NCBI GenBank assembly: GCA_964609625.1
Contig: CAZSRS010000004.1
Coordinates: 124,001 to 188,000, forward strand
Length of the DNA: 64,000 nt
Direction of reading: 5' to 3'
Source: G963674665 sp964609625
GTDB taxonomy: Bacteria > Desulfobacterota > Desulfovibrionia > Desulfovibrionales > Desulfovibrionaceae
Made by a program: the position numbers and the translations under genes. The notes beneath the pieces are model-generated. The model had not been told where the DNA came from. It saw nothing but the letters and a program-made list of their open reading frames with translations, and did not search any database. Below, in pieces: positions 16,090 through 25,172 of this stretch. The number at the start of each line of letters is the position of its first letter. Position 1 is the first letter of the stretch.

Positions 16090-18234
16090 GTGACGCTTCT
16101 CCTGCACTTCGTCGTCTTTCTGGCCGCCTTCCTGCTCTTTCAGGTGGAGCTGATCGCCTCCAAGGCCCTGTTGCCCGGATTCGGCGGCAGTTATCTGGTC
16201 TGGGGCGTGAGCGTAGTGGTCTTCCAGGGACTGCTGCTCCTCGGTTACAGCTATGCCCACTTGGCCGGCCGCCTGGTCAGGCTGCGCTGGTTCCGTCTGG
16301 TGGTGGCCGTCGCGCCTTTGGTTCCCTTGCTCTTCTTCCCCCTGCATCTCGAGGCCCTGATCGGTCGGCATCCATCCCTGCCCTTTGCCATGGACATCGC
16401 CTGGACCTTGCTCTCCAGCATCGGCTTGGCCTTCTTTATCCTGGCTTCCCTGTCCGTGCTCCTGCAGCGCTACCTGGGCAGTGCCCGCCTGCGGCAGAGC
16501 GCCAACCCCTACGTGCTCTACGCCACTTCCAACCTCGGCTCCTTCAGCGGCCTGCTCAGCTACCCCCTGCTGGTGGAACCCGGCCTGGACCTGGGGCGGC
16601 AGTTGGTTCTCTGGCAATGGCTCTACGGCCTGGGAGCCTTGCTCTTCCTGGTGGTGCACCTCTGGGCTGGCCGGTTGCCCCAGGCCCCGGCAGCGGCCTT
16701 CGCCGCACCCGCCCCCCGCCGCCGCGCCGTATGGCTGCTGTTGAGCGGCGCGGGCTCGGCGCTTTTCCTGGCCGTGACCAACCTGATCACCTTCGATATC
16801 GCCTCCGCCCCCTTGATCTGGGTCCTGCCCCTGTCCCTGTACCTGCTCAGTTTCGTGCTGACTTTCAAGAACACGCCCTGGTATCCCCTTTGGTTGCGGG
16901 AGCGCCTGCCCCTGTGCCTGGCCATTGCCCTGCTGCTCTATTTCCTGCACCAGCAGAGCTACACCCTGCCCCTGCCCGTGCTGCTGGGGGCGCATCTGCT
17001 GCTCTTGCTGCTGCTTTGCATCATCTGCCACGGCGAGCTGAACCGCACCAGACCGGAGCGGGTGGAGGAGCTGGCGGCCTTCTACATCTACCTGTCCCTG
17101 GGCGGCCTCCTGGGCGGGGTCCTGGTGAGTTGGGTCATCCCCGTATGCAGTAACTCGGTGCTGGAGTACCTGGCTGCCCTGGCGCTCCTGGGCCTGGGCG
17201 TGGCCCTGGCGCGGGGGGAACGTCCGGCCAGGGGGAACCTGCTCGCGGCCCTGGGCATCGCGCCGGTGCTGCTGGGCTGGTCCTGGCTCCTGGGCCGGAG
17301 CGACGCCTCCGTTTCCATGTACCTGGCGGCCGGAGCCGGCCTAGCCCTGGCCCTGATCTTCTTCGGCATCCGTGGCTCCGTCTGGGCGCAGACAGTCTGC
17401 CTGGCCATCGCCCTGCTTCTGGCACAGCATCTGGAGCAACTGCGCCCCGGCGAGGTGCTGCTGGAAAAAAAGCGCAATTTCTATGGGATCTACACGGTCT
17501 TCGACAAGGGAGAGAAGCGCTGGCTCCGGCACGGCACCACGCTGCACGGCTCCCAGTACCTGGACGCGGCACGCCGAGGCCAAGCCCTGAACTATTACCA
17601 CGCCAGCCTGCCTGCCGGGGAACTGCTCGGATCGACGGTCCTGTCCCTGGAGCGGGTGGGGATGATCGGCCTGGGCGCCGGGGCTCTGGCAGCCTACGGC
17701 CGCGAGGGGCAGGAGATGGTATTTTTCGAACTCGACCCCTACAACGGGGTGGTGGCCCGACGCTATTTCACCTATCTCGAAGACTGCCGCGCCGACCTGG
17801 AGCTGGTCTTCGGCGACGCGCGGCTCTCTCTGGAGCAGCGCCCCCAGGAACGTTTTTCGGTGCTCGTGGTGGACGCCTTCAACAGTGACTCCATCCCCCT
17901 GCACCTGATCACCGTGGAGGCCATGCAACTCTACCTGGAGCGGGTGCAGCCCGACGGGGTGGTGCTTTTCCACATCTCCAACAAGTTCCTGGACCTGCGG
18001 CCGGTGCTACGGGCCAATGCCGAGCGCCTGGGCGTGCGCGGCCTGCTCAAGAGCGTGCTGGTGAACGTGCACCCGGACGGCAACCAGACCATCTGGGCCG
18101 CCATCAGCCGGAGCGAACGCACGGCCGAGACCATGATCCGCGAGCTGGGCTGGCAGCGGTTGGAAAACGCCCCCCTGCGCACGATACAGCCCTGGACCGA
18201 CCGCCACTCGAATATCGTGGCGGCGTTTCGGTGA
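16090..18234 (+). CDS. Membrane-fused spermidine-synthase-like protein
   Basis: A 714-residue two-part protein. Residues 1 to about 430 are many hydrophobic helices (FVVFLAAFLLFQVELI onward). The C-terminal 250 residues are a spermidine-synthase/methyltransferase fold: a GLGAGALAAYG nucleotide loop, an acidic FFELDPYN strand end, and VVDAFNSDSIPLHLI. The active-site Asp patterns of true aminopropyltransferases are only partly visible, so it may modify another substrate. I chose the GTG at 16090 because AGGAGG lies 6 bases upstream and it removes an unconserved Arg/Pro-rich stretch. This fused architecture is widespread, and its biochemical role is poorly defined. Confidence 0.85.
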   Translation: MTLLLHFVVFLAAFLLFQVELIASKALLPGFGGSYLVWGVSVVVFQGLLLLGYSYAHLAGRLVRLRWFRLVVAVAPLVPLLFFPLHLEALIGRHPSLPFAMDIAWTLLSSIGLAFFILASLSVLLQRYLGSARLRQSANPYVLYATSNLGSFSGLLSYPLLVEPGLDLGRQLVLWQWLYGLGALLFLVVHLWAGRLPQAPAAAFAAPAPRRRAVWLLLSGAGSALFLAVTNLITFDIASAPLIWVLPLSLYLLSFVLTFKNTPWYPLWLRERLPLCLAIALLLYFLHQQSYTLPLPVLLGAHLLLLLLLCIICHGELNRTRPERVEELAAFYIYLSLGGLLGGVLVSWVIPVCSNSVLEYLAALALLGLGVALARGERPARGNLLAALGIAPVLLGWSWLLGRSDASVSMYLAAGAGLALALIFFGIRGSVWAQTVCLAIALLLAQHLEQLRPGEVLLEKKRNFYGIYTVFDKGEKRWLRHGTTLHGSQYLDAARRGQALNYYHASLPAGELLGSTVLSLERVGMIGLGAGALAAYGREGQEMVFFELDPYNGVVARRYFTYLEDCRADLELVFGDARLSLEQRPQERFSVLVVDAFNSDSIPLHLITVEAMQLYLERVQPDGVVLFHISNKFLDLRPVLRANAERLGVRGLLKSVLVNVHPDGNQTIWAAISRSERTAETMIRELGWQRLENAPLRTIQPWTDRHSNIVAAFR

Positions 18235-18246
18235 TGGGTGCTGTAC

Positions 18247-18555
18247 TCAGACCCTTGTATTGACGAGGACCACGGCGTTGGTGGCGGGGTGGACCATGAG
18301 CTGGCCAGGGCCGGAGGTGATGGTGTGCCCGCCGCCCACGGTGCTCAGGTGCCCGGCCGGGGCCGTGGTCAGATAGCCGCCGCCCTGAACCACAATGTGG
18401 CCGGCAGGGCCGGCGATGGTGTGGCCGGCAGGGCCTGCGGTCACCTGACCCGCGGGCGCGGGTTCGATGTGGCCCGCCGGGGCCGGGGTGGTGTGGCCAG
18501 GCGGAGCCGGGACGGTCTCGCCCGGCGGGAAGTTGATAACGCCGTAATAACCCAT
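18247..18555 (-). CDS. Gly/His octapeptide-repeat protein, unknown
   Basis: A 102-residue protein. From residue 12 to 85 a Gly occurs exactly every eighth residue (12, 20, 28 ... 84: ten in register). It is followed by His six times (21, 29, 45, 53, 69, 77), Gln twice (37, 85), Glu (13) and Tyr (61), and mostly preceded by Pro-Ala or Gly-Gly. Unit examples are PAGHTIAG and PAGHLSTV. I recognise no family; a beta-solenoid or surface/metal-binding role is speculation. The ATG at 18555 is preferred over an upstream TTG. It sits convergent with the spermidine-synthase-like gene, 12 bases away, and has no other partner. Confidence 0.6.
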   Translation of the reverse strand: MGYYGVINFPPGETVPAPPGHTTPAPAGHIEPAPAGQVTAGPAGHTIAGPAGHIVVQGGGYLTTAPAGHLSTVGGGHTITSGPGQLMVHPATNAVVLVNTRV

Positions 18556-18739
18556 CGGTACCCACAACCTCTGCGGATGTCAGGACAATAACGCTGGAAA
18601 AGGGTGCGATTCCCTGGGACTTCGTCAGAAAGTCCGATCCTGTTTCCAAAGATATGCCAGCATCGCGGCCATGGCAAGCGTTCGTCCGCATTTCTGTCCC
18701 CTGCTTCACGACTCTGGACAAACCCACATCCTGTGCTAC

Positions 18740-18994
18740 ATGGAAACCATGAGCAAGGAATCCCCGAAAACGCAAGACGTCGCCGCTCTCTACCAGCGCG
18801 CCTTCGACGAGTTCGGCGCGCGGGGCTGTGGAACATCCGCAGGCTGGAGAACCCCACCCGCGCGGACGCGCTCGCCATCACGCACACCCTCCGGATCGAG
18901 GGCAACCTGGCTGCCCGGCTCCTGGCCGAGCAGATCGAGAGGGCATGTCGTGATGCTGGTTGCGCATCATATCCAAAATCCGCCGCGCCCTTAA
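18740..18994 (+). pseudogene. Small DUF-like gene broken by a one-base frameshift
   Basis: From ATG at 18740 (or 18749) the frame reads QDVAALYQRAFDEFGARG. It then loses sense, while the next frame continues as LWNIRRLENPTRADALAITH and EGNLAARLLAEQIER. One missing G in the CGGGG run at 18821-18825 would join them into one coherent small helical protein of a kind often seen in Desulfovibrio. The 3' end is unclear because the restored frame runs past 19000 over the opposite PAP2 gene, so a second indel is possible. It may be a sequencing error or a decaying gene. Function is unknown. Confidence 0.5.
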
Positions 18995-19025
18995 GCGCCC
19001 CCCGCACTCTCTCGCGGGGTGCGGG

Positions 19026-19643
19026 TCAATCCATGCCCACGGCCTTTCGCCACGTTACCGGGCACAGTGCCCGACACAAGGTCCAGAGCAGGACAGCGGC
19101 AAATGCCCCCACCACCCAGCCGGACAGCACGTCAGTTGGATAGTGCTTGCCCAGGTAGAGGCGGGAGTACCCCACCACCAGGGGCAGCAGGAATATCCAG
19201 GGCCTGACACAGGGCCTGATGCCGGGCCAGAGCAGGACCGCGGCCAGGGCCAGGGCCATGGAGTTGGCCGCGTGCCCCGAAGGGTACGATGAACCACGCT
19301 CCTTTTCCTGGACAAAATCCACCGGCCGCGCGCGCCACGCACCATCTTCCTGGAAATACACCCCAGGCAGGGCATTCAGGGGGCGGACCCTGCCCACGGC
19401 ATCCTTACTCAGGTTCGTGATCAAATCCGCGAGCCCCACACTGCCCCCCAGCACCAGGGCCATGAGCAGCACCGACAGTAGGCCCCGGCGCGGCAGGAGC
19501 AGGAGTAAGACCAGCACGGCCAATATCCAGAGCAGGGGGGTGTACGAGGCCACGGGCATGAGCAGGTCCAGGACCTGGTTGCGCCACTGCTGGTTGACCA
19601 GCTCGAAGAAGTACAGGTCCCAGGCCTGCGTCTGGAAGGCCAT
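19026..19643 (-). CDS. PAP2-superfamily membrane phosphatase
   Basis: A 205-residue integral membrane protein with about five helices. All three acid-phosphatase motifs are visible: SKDAVGRVRP near 80 (K-x6-RP), SYPSGHAANS near 119, and SRLYLGKHYPTDVLSG near 160 (SR-x5-H-x3-D). It probably acts on the periplasmic side on a lipid pyrophosphate such as undecaprenyl or phosphatidate phosphate, supporting cell-wall or lipid metabolism. The ATG at 19643 starts one base past the flavoprotein stop, so the two are translated together. The exact substrate is unknown. Confidence 0.92.
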   Translation of the reverse strand: MAFQTQAWDLYFFELVNQQWRNQVLDLLMPVASYTPLLWILAVLVLLLLLPRRGLLSVLLMALVLGGSVGLADLITNLSKDAVGRVRPLNALPGVYFQEDGAWRARPVDFVQEKERGSSYPSGHAANSMALALAAVLLWPGIRPCVRPWIFLLPLVVGYSRLYLGKHYPTDVLSGWVVGAFAAVLLWTLCRALCPVTWRKAVGMD

Positions 19644-19644
19644 G

Positions 19645-20220
19645 TCAGTCGTGCAGTCTCTTGAGCAGCCAGGCCATGTTCTGCCCCAGCACGCGCATGG
19701 TCTTCACGCCTTCCTCGTCGTTGAGCACCTGCCCCTTGTCCAGACCGTAGCCCAGGTTCCAGTAGCTGGAGCCGGGCACGATCATCTGGCTGATGAAGAA
19801 GAAGTAGTTCAGGGTGTTGAAGACATGGCAGGCGCCGGCCCTGCGCACCGCGACCACCGAGGCGCCGACCTTGCGGCGGTACATGTCGCCGTTGGCTCGA
19901 GCCACCATGCCCGAGCGCTCGATGAGCGCCTTGATGCTGGCGCTGGCGTCGGCAAAGTAGGTCGGCGAGCCCAGGATGATGCCGTCGGCCTGCTCCATCC
20001 TCTCGATGTACTGGTTCAGGGCATCGTGCTCCACGGCGCAGCGACGATCCTTGTTCTTGAAGCACTTGTAGCAGGCGATGCACCCCTGCAAGGGCGCACC
20101 GGCGAGTTCCACCAGCTCGGTGTCGATACCCTCCTGCTCCAGTTCCTGGAAGACCAAGCGGATGAGTTCCGTTGTGTTGCCCCCCTTGCGGGAGCTGCCG
20201 TTGAAGGCCACGACTTTCAT
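19645..20220 (-). CDS. NADPH-dependent FMN reductase / iron-sulfur flavoprotein-like
   Basis: A 191-residue flavodoxin-fold protein. The FMN phosphate loop GSSRKGGNT is near residue 9. ACYKCFKNKDRRC at about 48-60 gives cysteines resembling the Fe-S site of iron-sulfur flavoproteins, and GSPTYFADASASIKALIERS is the second FMN loop. It likely passes electrons from NAD(P)H or a ferredoxin to FMN and small acceptors. ATG 20220 follows AGGAGGCGTGATA and is preferred to a GTG two codons upstream. It is coupled to the PAP2 gene by a one-base spacing. Confidence 0.88.
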   Translation of the reverse strand: MKVVAFNGSSRKGGNTTELIRLVFQELEQEGIDTELVELAGAPLQGCIACYKCFKNKDRRCAVEHDALNQYIERMEQADGIILGSPTYFADASASIKALIERSGMVARANGDMYRRKVGASVVAVRRAGACHVFNTLNYFFFISQMIVPGSSYWNLGYGLDKGQVLNDEEGVKTMRVLGQNMAWLLKRLHD

Positions 20221-20251
20221 TATCACGCCTCCTGTGTGGTTGTTGTTCCTG

Positions 20252-22861
20252 TCAATGGGCCTGGGCCCAGGTTGTGCCGTGCCCCCAATCCACCTTGAGA
20301 GGCACGGAAAAGTCTTGGGACACGCGCACGTTGGTCATGACCTGGGCCAGGCGTTCGCCCACGTTCGTGGCGGCCCGCTCCGGGGCCTCGAGCACGAGTT
20401 CGTCGTGTACCTGGAGCAGGATACGCGCGTGCAGCGCGGCCAGGGGTCGATCCCTGTCCACCTCGATCATGGCGATCTTGATGATGTCCGCGGCGCTGCC
20501 CTGGATCACGGTGTTGATGGCCTGGCGCCTGGCCTGGGACTGGAGCTGGTTGTTGCGGGAGTTGATGTCCGGCAGCCAGCGTCTGCGGCCGGCCAGGGTG
20601 GTGACAAAGCCCTGTTCCTTGGCCGTGGACTCCACCTGCTCGTAGAACTCTCGCAGCCTGGTCAGCCGGCTGAAATAGCGCTCGATGAAGGCCTTGGCCT
20701 CGTTGAGGCCGATGCCCAGATCCCTGGCCAGCTTCTGCGGCCCCATGCCGTAGATCAGTCCGAAATTGATGGTCTTGGCGCCCCTGCGCTCGTCAGGGGT
20801 GATCGTCGCCGGATCCTTGTCGAAGAGCAGTCCCGCGGTGCGGCTGTGGATGTCCTCGTCGTTGGCAAAGGCCTCCAGTAGTGTGGGATCCTGGGAGCAG
20901 TGGGCCAGGACTCGCAACTCGATCTGGGAGTAGTCCGCGGCCACCAGCTCCAGGCCCTGGCCGGCGCGAAAGCACTGGCGCATGCGCCGCCCCAGGGGGC
21001 CACGGATGGGGATGTTCTGGAGGTTGGGGTTGCTGGAGGAGAGGCGGCCGGTGGCCGTGGCGAGCTGGTTGAAGGTGGTGTGCAGCCGTCCTTCGGCATC
21101 CATGAGCCTGGGCAGGGGTTCCAGATAGGTGGAGCGCATCTTCTCCAGTTTGCGAAACTCCATGATCTCGTCGATGATAGGGTGCTGGCCCTGGAGCTTT
21201 TCCAGAGCGGCCTGGGACGTGGAGGCGCCACCCTTGGGTGTCTTGCCCGCGGTCTTCAGGCCCAGGGTTTCGAAGAGCACCTGCCCCAGTTGCTGGCTGG
21301 AGCGGATGTTGAACGGCCCTCCGGCGTATTTATGGATAGCTTGGCTGTGGCGGGTGATCTCCCTGCGCACTTCCAGGAGAAAGGCCTCGAAGGCCTGGGG
21401 ATCGATGCCGATGCCGGCTTGCTCCATGCACGCCAGCACCGGGATCAGGGGTAGTTCCAACCCGCGCATCAGAGTCTCCAGGCCGGCCTCGCGCACTCCG
21501 CGCAGAATCTGCCCTCCCACCTGCAAGACCTGGAGCGCCGGGGCCTCCTCTCCGGCCGTGAAGTCCGCGAAACGCTCCCTGAGCTTGCCGAAGCCGTAGT
21601 CCCGCTCCTCGGGGTTGATCAAATAGGCGCCCAGGCCAAGGTCGAACCACTGTTCCATGGGTATGGTCTTCCAGGCCACATCCGCCGAAAGCAATGCCTT
21701 GACGTCCGGGGTGTGCACCAGCCGCGCCTTGGCGAGAGAGGCGACCAGGACCGCGCTGTCACCGTCGTGGTGGAATTCGCGTTCAGCCACGGCCAGATGC
21801 ATGCACGGCGTTCCGTCTTCCATCTGGACGGGCAGCAGGCCGACCTCGCGCCCCTCCAGGATACGCGCCAGATCCGCCGGCTCTGGAGCCTGCTCCACTT
21901 CCACCGTGGGGGGCGCGGGGGACTGTGAAAACAGTATCCCCTGCACCATGCGCGGGGGCACGCTTCCCGCGAGTTCCGTCAATTCGTGCAGCAGGGAGCG
22001 GAATTCGAATTCTTGCAGAAAGTCGGCCAGTGTCTTGTGTTCGGGGCGGCCGCGCCTGTGCGCTTCCACCAGGGCCGCGGAGTCCTCCGTGTCCATGAGG
22101 TCGGTGCGCAGGGTGGTGAGCTTGCGATAGGTGAAGAGTTGCGCCACGTAGGGTTCCACTTTCTTGCGTTCCGCCGGGGTGAGCAGATCCAGGCCCTGGG
22201 TGATGGCCTCGATGCCCGGCAGCCTTTCGAAGATCTTGGCCGCGGTCTTCGGCCCCACGCCGGGCACGCCGGGGATGTTGTCGCTGGAGTCGCCGATCAC
22301 GGCCTGGAAATCGGGCCACTGCGCCGGAGTGAGCCCGGTCTCCCGCTCAAAGGATTCCAGGGTCTCCAGCTTTTCGCTCTTGGCCATGGGATCCCAGATA
22401 ACCACGTTGCTGTCCAGGCACTGTTTGAGGTCCTTGTCCGCGCCCACGATGATCACGGGGCGTTCGGCCTTGCATCTGGCCGCCATACTGGCGATGAGGT
22501 CGTCGGCCTCCACGCCGTCGGAGACCTCGACCTTGAAGCCCAGCAGGCCCACGCCGCGTTTGATGGGATCGAGCTGCGCGATCAGGTGCTCGGGCGTGGC
22601 CTCGCGTTGCGCCTTGTACTGGGGGTAGAGATCGTTGCGGAAGGTGGGGCCGCGGCCGTCGAGGAAAAAACCGAGATAACGCGGATTCTCCTCGCGGATC
22701 AGCTTGACGAGCAGCTTGAGCACGATGAACAAGGCATTGGTGGGAAAGCCGTCCGAGCGCTTGAGGTCCGGGAAGGCATAGAAGGCGCGGTAGACATAGG
22801 CCGTGCCGTCCACCAGATAGATGGGCTCCGTTTCGAGGGAAAGACGCTCTTTCAGGGACAT
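20252..22861 (-). CDS. polA: DNA polymerase I
   Basis: An 869-residue Pol I. The N-terminal 290 residues are the 5'-3' exonuclease/flap domain (YLVDGTAYVYRAFYA; GVEADDLIAS). The polymerase domain carries motif A ADYSQIELRVLAH, motif B RRGAKTINFGLIYGMGP and motif C QVHDELVLEAP. The middle proofreading domain is degenerate: the DxE of ExoI is replaced (EVGLLPVQMEDG), and no ExoIII Y-x3-D is visible, so 3'-5' activity is probably absent, as in Taq. Length is near the usual 880-930. It is followed by flavoprotein and PAP2 genes and preceded by the amidase. Repair and Okazaki fragment processing are its known roles. Confidence 0.97.
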   Translation of the reverse strand: MSLKERLSLETEPIYLVDGTAYVYRAFYAFPDLKRSDGFPTNALFIVLKLLVKLIREENPRYLGFFLDGRGPTFRNDLYPQYKAQREATPEHLIAQLDPIKRGVGLLGFKVEVSDGVEADDLIASMAARCKAERPVIIVGADKDLKQCLDSNVVIWDPMAKSEKLETLESFERETGLTPAQWPDFQAVIGDSSDNIPGVPGVGPKTAAKIFERLPGIEAITQGLDLLTPAERKKVEPYVAQLFTYRKLTTLRTDLMDTEDSAALVEAHRRGRPEHKTLADFLQEFEFRSLLHELTELAGSVPPRMVQGILFSQSPAPPTVEVEQAPEPADLARILEGREVGLLPVQMEDGTPCMHLAVAEREFHHDGDSAVLVASLAKARLVHTPDVKALLSADVAWKTIPMEQWFDLGLGAYLINPEERDYGFGKLRERFADFTAGEEAPALQVLQVGGQILRGVREAGLETLMRGLELPLIPVLACMEQAGIGIDPQAFEAFLLEVRREITRHSQAIHKYAGGPFNIRSSQQLGQVLFETLGLKTAGKTPKGGASTSQAALEKLQGQHPIIDEIMEFRKLEKMRSTYLEPLPRLMDAEGRLHTTFNQLATATGRLSSSNPNLQNIPIRGPLGRRMRQCFRAGQGLELVAADYSQIELRVLAHCSQDPTLLEAFANDEDIHSRTAGLLFDKDPATITPDERRGAKTINFGLIYGMGPQKLARDLGIGLNEAKAFIERYFSRLTRLREFYEQVESTAKEQGFVTTLAGRRRWLPDINSRNNQLQSQARRQAINTVIQGSAADIIKIAMIEVDRDRPLAALHARILLQVHDELVLEAPERAATNVGERLAQVMTNVRVSQDFSVPLKVDWGHGTTWAQAH

Positions 22862-22951
22862 GTCGCACCTGCGGGATGAAGGGGCGCTCCGCGGCCGGGC
22901 TCGGCGGCCGGGCTCCGCGCGCCGACCCGAGCGGGAACCAGCCGGCCAGGA

Positions 22952-25156
22952 TCAGAGGCTGGCGAAACGCTCTATGTTTTTCTTGTAGGCCGCCACACCC
23001 TTGACCACTCCCGCGGCCAGTAGCTTGAGATAGTCGTCCGACTGCAAGCGCTTGGCCTCCTCGGGGTTGGTCAGATAGCCGAGTTCCACGAGTATGGCCG
23101 GCATCTTGGCGCCCATGAGCACATAGAAGGGCGCCGAACGCACGCCGTGGTCCCGGACCTTGTGCTTCTGCCTCACGGAACTGACTACCCGTGAATGCAC
23201 GCTCTTGGCAAGGTCCTTGGATTCCTTGAGCTTGGAGTTGAGCATCAGGTCCGTGAGGATGACCTGGAGATCGCTGATGCTCCTGGCCGAGACCGCGTTT
23301 TCCCGTGCCGCCACGCGAACGGCGTCCTTGGACGTGGCCAGATCCAGGTAATAGGTCTCCAGGCCGCTGAGACTGGGCAGGTGAATGGCGTTGCAGTGCA
23401 CCGAGATGAACAGGTCGGCGTTCTTGAGGTTGGCCTGGGCCGTGCGATCCTCCAGGGCGATGAAGGTGTCCTTTTCCCTGGTGTAGAGCACCTTGAAGCC
23501 CTCCTGCTCGAGCATCTTGCCCAGGATCAGGGCAAAGCGGAGGTTGACGTCCTTCTCGTAGACCTTGCCAGGACCGAGGGCACCGGGGTCCTTGCCGCCG
23601 TGCCCGGGGTCGATCATTATGGTGTTCACGGTAAGACCGAGCTGTTCCACCAGGGTGGCCGCCTGCTTGTGGCTTTCCGGGGGCGGGGTGTAGTCCACAA
23701 CGGGCGAAGGCGCTTCCCTTGCGGCCTGATCCTCTTTGGGTTCTTCTTCTTTGGGTTTTTCCTCCGGTGCCTGTTTTTCTTCCGGGGGCGCCTTTTTCGC
23801 TTCGGCCTGGGTGAGGCGTTGCACCGGCCGGCGCTCGGCCTTGGCTTGCGGTTCCTCCACAGGTGTCTCGCGTTTCAGCTCGCCCTTGGCCACGGGTTTG
23901 GACACGGGGCGCTTGACCGGCTCCTTGTCCGTCACGGCCCGCGGAGTCACTGTCTGTTCAGCCACGGTTCGCTCCGTGGGCTCCGTGGGGGCAGGTTCCT
24001 CGGGCTTGGCCTGCTTGTCGATGGGCTTACGCACCTCGGCCTGCCGCACCTGCTCCTTTGATCTGTCAGGGGCAGAGACGTCGACGATGATCCTGAACGG
24101 ATTCTCCAGGGCAAAGATCTGATACTTCTGCAGGTCCTGGAAATCCAGGACCACGCGGGCCACGGTGGGCGTATTCTGCCCCAGACGGACCTGCCTCAGG
24201 ATGCCGTCGGCTATGTCCACCTGGGAGTCGATCTTTGGCCCGAGCCGCGTGCCTTCGAGATCGATGTACAGCCTGTGCGGCTTGTTCAGTTCCGGCACCG
24301 GATTCAGCAGCTGGTAGCGGTAGGGGATCTTGTCGTCCACATTGATCACGATGCGCGTGTAGTCGTCGCTGCTCTGGTAGCGGACGTTCCGCAGCATGAT
24401 GGGACCGCCGCGCCGCTCCTCGGTCGTGACATCCTCTCCGGTCTGGCCCTTGGCCGTTTGGACGGGTGGCTGCATGGAGGCCGGAGCCTCGTCCTGCCTG
24501 GGCCTGACAGGCTCGGGCATGGGTTGCGACTCTGGCGCGGGCTCTGGAACCATTGCCGATTCCTGCTCTGAATCCGCCTCCGCTTCCGGCTCCGTGGCTT
24601 GCCTGCTATCCGCCGCGGTGAGCACGCTTGCGCCCCCGAGTTCCGCCAGGATGTCCCTGGCCTTGTCGCGCATGTCCCCCTTGGGATAATTGCGCAGGAT
24701 TTCCTTGCAGTCCGCCGCTGCCTGGTCAGGCTCGTTGAGATAGTTCAGGCTGATGAGGGCCTTGCGGTAGAGGCAATCGTCGGCCCAGCTGTGCTGGGGA
24801 AAACGGGAGACCACGCGCTGGTAGTAGTCCACGGCGCGGCGGAAATCGCTTTTGAGATAAGAGCGTCGACCCAGTTCCTCGTTGACGCGTCCCGCGTAGA
24901 ACAGGGCCTTGGGCGCCAGCGGGCCTTCAGGTTTGTCCTTGTAGATGGCCAGGAACTGTTTCTCCAGGTCCTGCCAATAGGCGCGGTACTTGGCCTTGCG
25001 TTCGTCCTTGACCAGGTCGTGGAAGTCGTGCCAGGCGGTCTTGAACTCGGCCTCCAGGTCCGCTGCAACTACAGGGCGCGGCAGGAGGAGACAGAACGAC
25101 ATCAGAGCGCAGAAAACCAGGGCGCACCAGAGCCGCAAGCCCTGGCGCCCGCACAC
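22952..25156 (-). CDS. AMIN-domain N-acetylmuramoyl-L-alanine amidase
   Basis: A 734-residue periplasmic enzyme. A signal peptide (WCALVFCALMSFCLLL then PRPVVAA) is followed by a TPR-like helical region to about 170. An AMIN domain follows, residues about 260-370 (GGPIMLRNVRYQSSDDYTRI), then a Glu/Lys/Pro-rich disordered linker of roughly 150 residues, and an Amidase_3 domain with zinc ligands in DPGHGGKD, YEKDVNL and SVHCNA, and the catalytic Glu in LVELGYLTN. It cleaves the amide between MurNAc and the stem peptide during division. The GTG at 25156 is chosen for GGAG 9 bases upstream; it overlaps the glmS stop. The TPR plus long linker is unusual for AmiC-like enzymes. Confidence 0.9.
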   Translation of the reverse strand: MCGRQGLRLWCALVFCALMSFCLLLPRPVVAADLEAEFKTAWHDFHDLVKDERKAKYRAYWQDLEKQFLAIYKDKPEGPLAPKALFYAGRVNEELGRRSYLKSDFRRAVDYYQRVVSRFPQHSWADDCLYRKALISLNYLNEPDQAAADCKEILRNYPKGDMRDKARDILAELGGASVLTAADSRQATEPEAEADSEQESAMVPEPAPESQPMPEPVRPRQDEAPASMQPPVQTAKGQTGEDVTTEERRGGPIMLRNVRYQSSDDYTRIVINVDDKIPYRYQLLNPVPELNKPHRLYIDLEGTRLGPKIDSQVDIADGILRQVRLGQNTPTVARVVLDFQDLQKYQIFALENPFRIIVDVSAPDRSKEQVRQAEVRKPIDKQAKPEEPAPTEPTERTVAEQTVTPRAVTDKEPVKRPVSKPVAKGELKRETPVEEPQAKAERRPVQRLTQAEAKKAPPEEKQAPEEKPKEEEPKEDQAAREAPSPVVDYTPPPESHKQAATLVEQLGLTVNTIMIDPGHGGKDPGALGPGKVYEKDVNLRFALILGKMLEQEGFKVLYTREKDTFIALEDRTAQANLKNADLFISVHCNAIHLPSLSGLETYYLDLATSKDAVRVAARENAVSARSISDLQVILTDLMLNSKLKESKDLAKSVHSRVVSSVRQKHKVRDHGVRSAPFYVLMGAKMPAILVELGYLTNPEEAKRLQSDDYLKLLAAGVVKGVAAYKKNIERFASL

Positions 25157-25172
25157 TGGACCACGCTCCAGG

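Noticed and set aside
18238..18591. Plus-strand ORF over the octapeptide gene
   Set aside because: The minus frame shows strict 8-residue periodicity; the plus frame is Arg/Gly-rich without structure.
18604..19143. A 179-aa plus ORF over the PAP2 gene end
   Set aside because: Part of it is the restored frame of the broken small gene; the rest is antisense to PAP2, which has all three catalytic motifs.
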